DNA of 15,827 bases, taken from Christensenella sp. UBA5327 (GTDB taxonomy: Bacteria > Bacillota > Clostridia > Christensenellales > Aristaeellaceae). How positions within the stretch are numbered: the stretch's first letter is position 1; every line of letters starts with the position of its first letter. The position numbers and the translations under genes were made by a program. The notes below the pieces were generated by a model. It did no database searches. It had not been told where the DNA came from and worked only from the letters and a program-made list of their open reading frames with translations. The stretch is from positions 1-15,827 of the forward strand of contig DHQX01000030.1 of the NCBI GenBank assembly GCA_002411105.1, written 5' to 3'. Shown in pieces: positions 13,204-15,827 of the stretch.

Positions 13204-14310
13204 ATGGAAAGAAAAAGCATTCCCCGCCTGCTGCCGGTTTTCTTCATCGCCCTGATGGGGCTGATGGGCCTTTTGCTGCTGGCGCTGCCCCGGCAGGGCT
13301 ATAGCCCCATGGAAAAGCGCGTGCTGGCGCGGCCGCCGGCGATCACCCTCGCGGGCGGCCAGTTCAGCCGGGACATCGAGGCCTACCTGGACGACCATTT
13401 TCCACTGAGGGCCCATTGGGTGGGCCTGGATGCCCGGCGCCGGTTTTTGTCCGGCACCATGGTGGCGGACAGCGTGTGGCGCCTGCCCGGCGGCGCCCTG
13501 GCAGAAGCGCCGGTCAGCCAGGCTGGCGGGCTCATGGCGCGCAACCTGGATCTGTTGGCGGACTTCGCCCAGGAAGCCGGGCTGCCCCTGGCGCTGATGG
13601 CGGTGCCCTCCGCCGGGGCGGTGTGGGGGCAGCAGGCCTATTATCCCTATCCTGATGAGGGGATTTTGGCGCGCCTTGGGGAAAGTGCGCCGGAGGGGCT
13701 GCGGCTGATCCCCCTGTTTGAAGGCTTCCGCAAGGCGGAAGCGCCGCTATACTACCGCACCGATCCCCACTGGAATGGGGCGGGAGCCTACGCCGCCTAC
13801 CGGCAGGCGGCCCCCTTCCTGGGCTTTGAACCGCTGCCGGCATCCGCCTTCACCATCACCGAAAGCCCGGACTTCAGGGGCAGCGCCTATGCAAGGAGCG
13901 GCCTGTGGGCCACGCCGCCTGATGCCCTCCAGATGTGGGATAGCGGCCAGCGCGTAAGCCTCAGCCTGGATGGCCGGCCTGAAAGCCACGACAGCCTGTT
14001 TTTCCGGGAGCACCTGACAGCGCCTGACCAGTACCCGGTGTTTCTGGACGGCAACCATGGCCTCACCGACATCCAAAACCTGGATAAGCCCGAAGGGCCT
14101 AAGCTGCTTGTGATCAAGGATTCCTTTGGCAATAGCCTGGTGCCTCTGCTGGTGCCCCACTTTAGCCGCATCACCGTCCTTGACCTCAGGGCCTACCGAG
14201 GCAGCCCCCTGGCCTTGGCCCGGGAGGGGGGATACCAACAGGTGCTGGCAGTGTACTCGCTCAGGTTCCTGGCCACGGATACCAACTTCGCCTGGCTGGG
14301 GATGAAGTAG
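13204..14310 (+). CDS. DHHW-family (AlgX/AlgJ-like) SGNH acyl-transfer protein
   Basis: A 368-residue membrane-anchored protein: one N-terminal hydrophobic helix (residues ~10-28) and an extracellular SGNH-like domain. It begins with YSPMEKRVLARPP and YLDDHFPLRAHW, has the TDPHWN motif with D187, H189 and W190, and carries the Ser block KDSFGNSLVPLLVPHF with Ser307. These features define DHHW proteins, functional counterparts of AlgX/AlgJ, which receive acyl groups exported by the MBOAT partner and transfer them to the polymer (family knowledge). Start ATG 13204: GAGG 6 bases upstream overlaps the stop of the MBOAT gene; a TTG at 13192 is less likely. Last gene of the cassette. Confidence 0.9.
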   Translation: MERKSIPRLLPVFFIALMGLMGLLLLALPRQGYSPMEKRVLARPPAITLAGGQFSRDIEAYLDDHFPLRAHWVGLDARRRFLSGTMVADSVWRLPGGALAEAPVSQAGGLMARNLDLLADFAQEAGLPLALMAVPSAGAVWGQQAYYPYPDEGILARLGESAPEGLRLIPLFEGFRKAEAPLYYRTDPHWNGAGAYAAYRQAAPFLGFEPLPASAFTITESPDFRGSAYARSGLWATPPDALQMWDSGQRVSLSLDGRPESHDSLFFREHLTAPDQYPVFLDGNHGLTDIQNLDKPEGPKLLVIKDSFGNSLVPLLVPHFSRITVLDLRAYRGSPLALAREGGYQQVLAVYSLRFLATDTNFAWLGMK

Positions 14311-14337
14311 CATGAGGTATTCAACAGATACCTGATG
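14311..14337 (+). other. Stem-loop after the DHHW gene
   Basis: CAT-G-AGGTAT (14311-14320) pairs with ATACCT-G-ATG (14328-14337) with a single G-G mismatch and a 7-base loop, directly behind the stop codon. There is no T run, so termination by this hairpin alone is doubtful. The convergent terminator at 14400-14432 lies further on. Confidence 0.35.
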
Positions 14338-14399
14338 CCAGGCATATTCTGTCGTCACTTGCAATGAGGGCATGCAAGCTGGTTGACATATGGATGCGC

Positions 14400-14432
14400 A
14401 AAAAAACCCCTCCACTTGTACAAGTGGAGGGG
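14400..14432 (-). terminator. Rho-independent terminator of the SH3-like gene
   Basis: A perfect 26-bp palindrome (14407-14432; arms CCCCTCCACTTG and CAAGTGGAGGGG around TA) is followed on the minus strand by seven T (14400-14406). On the plus strand there is no T run, but the stem may also slow transcription coming from the DHHW gene. Confidence 0.93.
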
Positions 14433-14453
14433 TACAGGTTAAAAGTTAGTTAC

Positions 14454-15050
14454 TTAGGGCTTCACAACATCCACGTTGACCAGATACTTGGTCTGCACCC
14501 AGCCAGACACAGGCTTCAGGTTAGCGGTCTCGAAAGTAACCCAAGACCAGCCGTTGGTGTAATTCTGCACGTTTTCGAAGACGTAGCCCATTGGGATCTG
14601 CTTCATGACAGGCTTTTCGCCTTTGGCATTAAACTTTTCACCCCAGATATTGATGATGCTGTTGCGAGCAGTGCCAACCAGTTTCCCGGTGTAGGGCAGG
14701 CCCTTGGTCGTAGGATCGGCAGCGGGGGTGTAGGTCTTGGAGCCAACATACTTAAGGTCGACCCAGCCCTGCACAGAACCGGCGGTGATGAAGACCATCC
14801 AGCGCTTGTCAGCTGTGGAATAAGTCTTGTTAGCTCTGTCAACAGAGTCAAGTTTGGTGCCATTCTTCAGGGCTGCAACGGCGCTGCCAGGCTTCTTGAC
14901 CGGGCCGGCCCAGACGTTCAGTTTGCCGCCGCTGGTCGCGACAACGGTTACGGTGACTTTCTCGGCCAGAGCGTTGACAGTCATGAAGACCATCGGGAGC
15001 GCCAGCACAAGGACAAGCAGCAGAGACATGAGTTTCCGGGACTTATTCAT
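14454..15050 (-). CDS. Secreted protein with two SH3-like repeats
   Basis: A 198-residue exported protein. A signal peptide (MNKSRK, long hydrophobic core, ending NALA before EKVTV) is followed by two divergent bacterial SH3-like units. The first is KLNVWAGPVKKPGSAVAALK with RWMVFI and GWVDLKYV; the second is SIINIWGEKFNAKGEKPVMK with GWSWVTFE and SGWVQTKYL. The classical NVRSGP motif is altered to NVWAGP and NIWGEK. Such domains usually bind cell wall or act as spacers in wall enzymes, but no catalytic domain is present here. The gene is monocistronic, with a consensus promoter (15147-15175), AGGAG 8-9 bases before the ATG, and a strong terminator, suggesting high expression. Codon use looks less GC-rich than in the neighbouring genes. 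Confidence 0.82.
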   Translation of the reverse strand: MNKSRKLMSLLLVLVLALPMVFMTVNALAEKVTVTVVATSGGKLNVWAGPVKKPGSAVAALKNGTKLDSVDRANKTYSTADKRWMVFITAGSVQGWVDLKYVGSKTYTPAADPTTKGLPYTGKLVGTARNSIINIWGEKFNAKGEKPVMKQIPMGYVFENVQNYTNGWSWVTFETANLKPVSGWVQTKYLVNVDVVKP

Positions 15051-15070
15051 ACCTTACTCTCCTCTCACTC

Positions 15071-15129
15071 GTTGCTGGGCCTTGTTTATTGATACTCCAG
15101 CCTTAGCAACGGCACCCTGTTTATCAGGG
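15071..15129 (-). promoter_or_regulatory. Structured 5' leader of the SH3-like mRNA
   Basis: Two stems lie between the promoter and the ribosome binding site: CCCTG/CAGGG (15115-15129, 5-base loop) and GTTGCT (15071-15076) with AGCAAC (15105-15110), with a possible inner GGC/GCC pairing. They may stabilise the message or regulate translation. I do not recognise a known riboswitch. Confidence 0.35.
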
Positions 15130-15146
15130 ATTTATGATTCGCGCTG

Positions 15147-15175
15147 ATTATAGCATCGCCTTTTTGGGTTGTCAA
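15147..15175 (-). promoter_or_regulatory. Perfect consensus promoter of the SH3-like gene
   Basis: On the minus strand TTGACA (15170-15175) and TATAAT (15147-15152) are exactly 17 bases apart, a full sigma-A consensus. The predicted leader is ~90 bases long. Confidence 0.9.
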
Positions 15176-15244
15176 CAGATTTAAAAATCTTTTGCCTGAA
15201 ATTTGTCAATAGCATCAACAAAAGAGGGGATAATGTATGCAAAA

Positions 15245-15288
15245 CGCTGAGGGCTGTGCGCATCCAGGCGTGCATAAACCCCTCAGCG
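15245..15288. other. 44-nt hairpin in the divergent intergenic region
   Basis: CGCTGAGGG (15245-15253) pairs perfectly with CCCTCAGCG (15280-15288). Inside, TGTGCGC and GCGTGCA can extend the stem with two wobble pairs. On the minus strand it is followed by only four T, and no gene on that strand ends here. It could be a small-RNA terminator, an mRNA element or an intergenic repeat. Confidence 0.5.
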
Positions 15289-15347
15289 CATGAATAAAAC
15301 CGGTATATAGTAAGTGGAAGGGATTTTTTGGCCGGGTTTTCGGCGCG

Positions 15348-15376
15348 TTGACAGGCCTGGCGCAGGCCGATACAAT
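15348..15376 (+). promoter_or_regulatory. Promoter of the DUF6273-like gene with an inverted repeat in its spacer
   Basis: TTGACA (15348-15353) and TACAAT (15371-15376) are 17 bases apart. The spacer contains GGCCTG-GCG-CAGGCC (15354-15368), a perfect 6-bp inverted repeat that could be a repressor site. Confidence 0.8.
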
Positions 15377-15423
15377 GACCCTGGCATTCACCTGTGGCGA
15401 AATCCAACCTGGAGGTTTATTTG

Positions 15424-15827
15424 ATGCGTATAAGACGGCTTCTGGCCCTGATCACCCTGATGGCGCTGGTGGCGGGCACCGCCCTGGCGGGGGACGCGGC
15501 CTGGTTCCGCCCCTATGACAAGGCGGCGGGCTATGCCTATGTGGCCTTTGGGCGCTACCCCTATGAGGCAGGCGGCGCTGAACAGCCCATTTTGTGGCGG
15601 GCGCTGGAAAGCCGGGGGGGCACCGTTTACCTGATGAGCGAATACCTGATTGAGGTGAGCCGGCTGCACTCCGTGGCCTTTGGCTACCCGGGCTGGGATC
15701 AGGCTGACCTGAACGCCTGGCTCAATGGCGAGTTTATCCAGAAGGCCTTTGCCCCGGCTGAAGCCGCGGCGCTTCAGGAGATGGAGGGCTTGGGCCGGGT
15801 GAGCCTGCCCAGCGCTGATGACATCAA
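15424..15827 (+). CDS. Exported DUF6273-like protein, start only
   Basis: At least 134 residues; the gene runs off the window. A signal peptide (MRIRRLLALI through TALAG) is followed by blocks that resemble DUF6273: YVAFGRYPYE, QPILWRALES, VYLMSEYLIE, the DLNAWLNGEFIQKAF motif and VSLPSADDI. Domains of this family are found in secreted or surface proteins of Clostridia and have no established function. ATG 15424 has GGAGG 8 bases upstream and a strong promoter at 15348-15376. More domains may follow beyond the edge. Confidence 0.75.
   Translation, partial: MRIRRLLALITLMALVAGTALAGDAAWFRPYDKAAGYAYVAFGRYPYEAGGAEQPILWRALESRGGTVYLMSEYLIEVSRLHSVAFGYPGWDQADLNAWLNGEFIQKAFAPAEAAALQEMEGLGRVSLPSADDI

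Larger units (their letters stand above)
15051..15423. other. Divergent intergenic region, 373 bases
   Basis: No gene is seen here. It holds, left to right, the structured leader and consensus promoter of the SH3-like gene (minus), an AT-rich stretch (15176-15240), a long hairpin (15245-15288), and the promoter and ribosome binding site (GGAGG, 15411-15415) of the exported DUF6273-like gene (plus). Confidence 0.8.

Noticed and set aside
1..15827. Mobile elements, CRISPR array, tRNA or rRNA genes
   Set aside because: No transposase, integrase, spaced direct repeats or RNA-gene signatures were found on either strand.

Overview
The window reads as chromosomal DNA of an anaerobic, high-G+C member of the Clostridia (Firmicutes). 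This is an inference from gene content: tyrosine phenol-lyase, a two-gene short-chain chromate transporter, a BlaI/M56 regulatory pair, a DUF4358 lipoprotein next to an AlgI-like acyltransferase and a DHHW protein, and strong GGAGG-type ribosome binding sites with sigma-A-like promoters. No rRNA, tRNA, CRISPR array, phage gene or insertion sequence was seen.

Left part (1-3750). The first ~350 bases are AT-rich. They hold a signal-peptide ORF that stops after 37 codons at the window edge, probably a broken or frameshifted binding protein, and a doubtful small plus-strand ORF. Then three minus-strand genes follow: a PocR-domain AraC-family regulator, a YeaO-like DUF488 protein, and tyrosine phenol-lyase (tpl) with its own promoter and a clear terminator.

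Middle (3715-7501, plus strand). A promoter divergent from tpl drives a leader with a hairpin and two overlapping chromate-transporter half genes. Next come a membrane protein with two Gate (nucleoside-recognition) segments behind its own TTGACA promoter, and a CapA-like metallophosphatase-fold exported protein.

Right-centre (7523-14310, plus strand). A promoter bracketed by two near-identical 18-bp dyads precedes a BlaI-type repressor and a BlaR1-like M56 membrane protease. The protease has no penicillin-binding sensor domain and carries an unfamiliar acidic C-terminal region instead. Five more genes follow in the same direction: two tandem SGNH hydrolase paralogues, a DUF4358 lipoprotein, an AlgI-like MBOAT O-acyltransferase and a DHHW/AlgX-like SGNH protein. 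These look like a surface-polysaccharide O-acylation machine. No convincing promoter or U-tract terminator separates them from the repressor/protease pair, so the most interesting hypothesis is that envelope acylation is wired to a BlaI/M56 sensing switch.

Right end (14311-15827). A secreted two-repeat SH3-like protein lies on the minus strand, with a perfect consensus promoter, a structured leader and a textbook terminator. A 373-base divergent intergenic region holds a long hairpin. The start of an exported DUF6273-like protein runs off the window.
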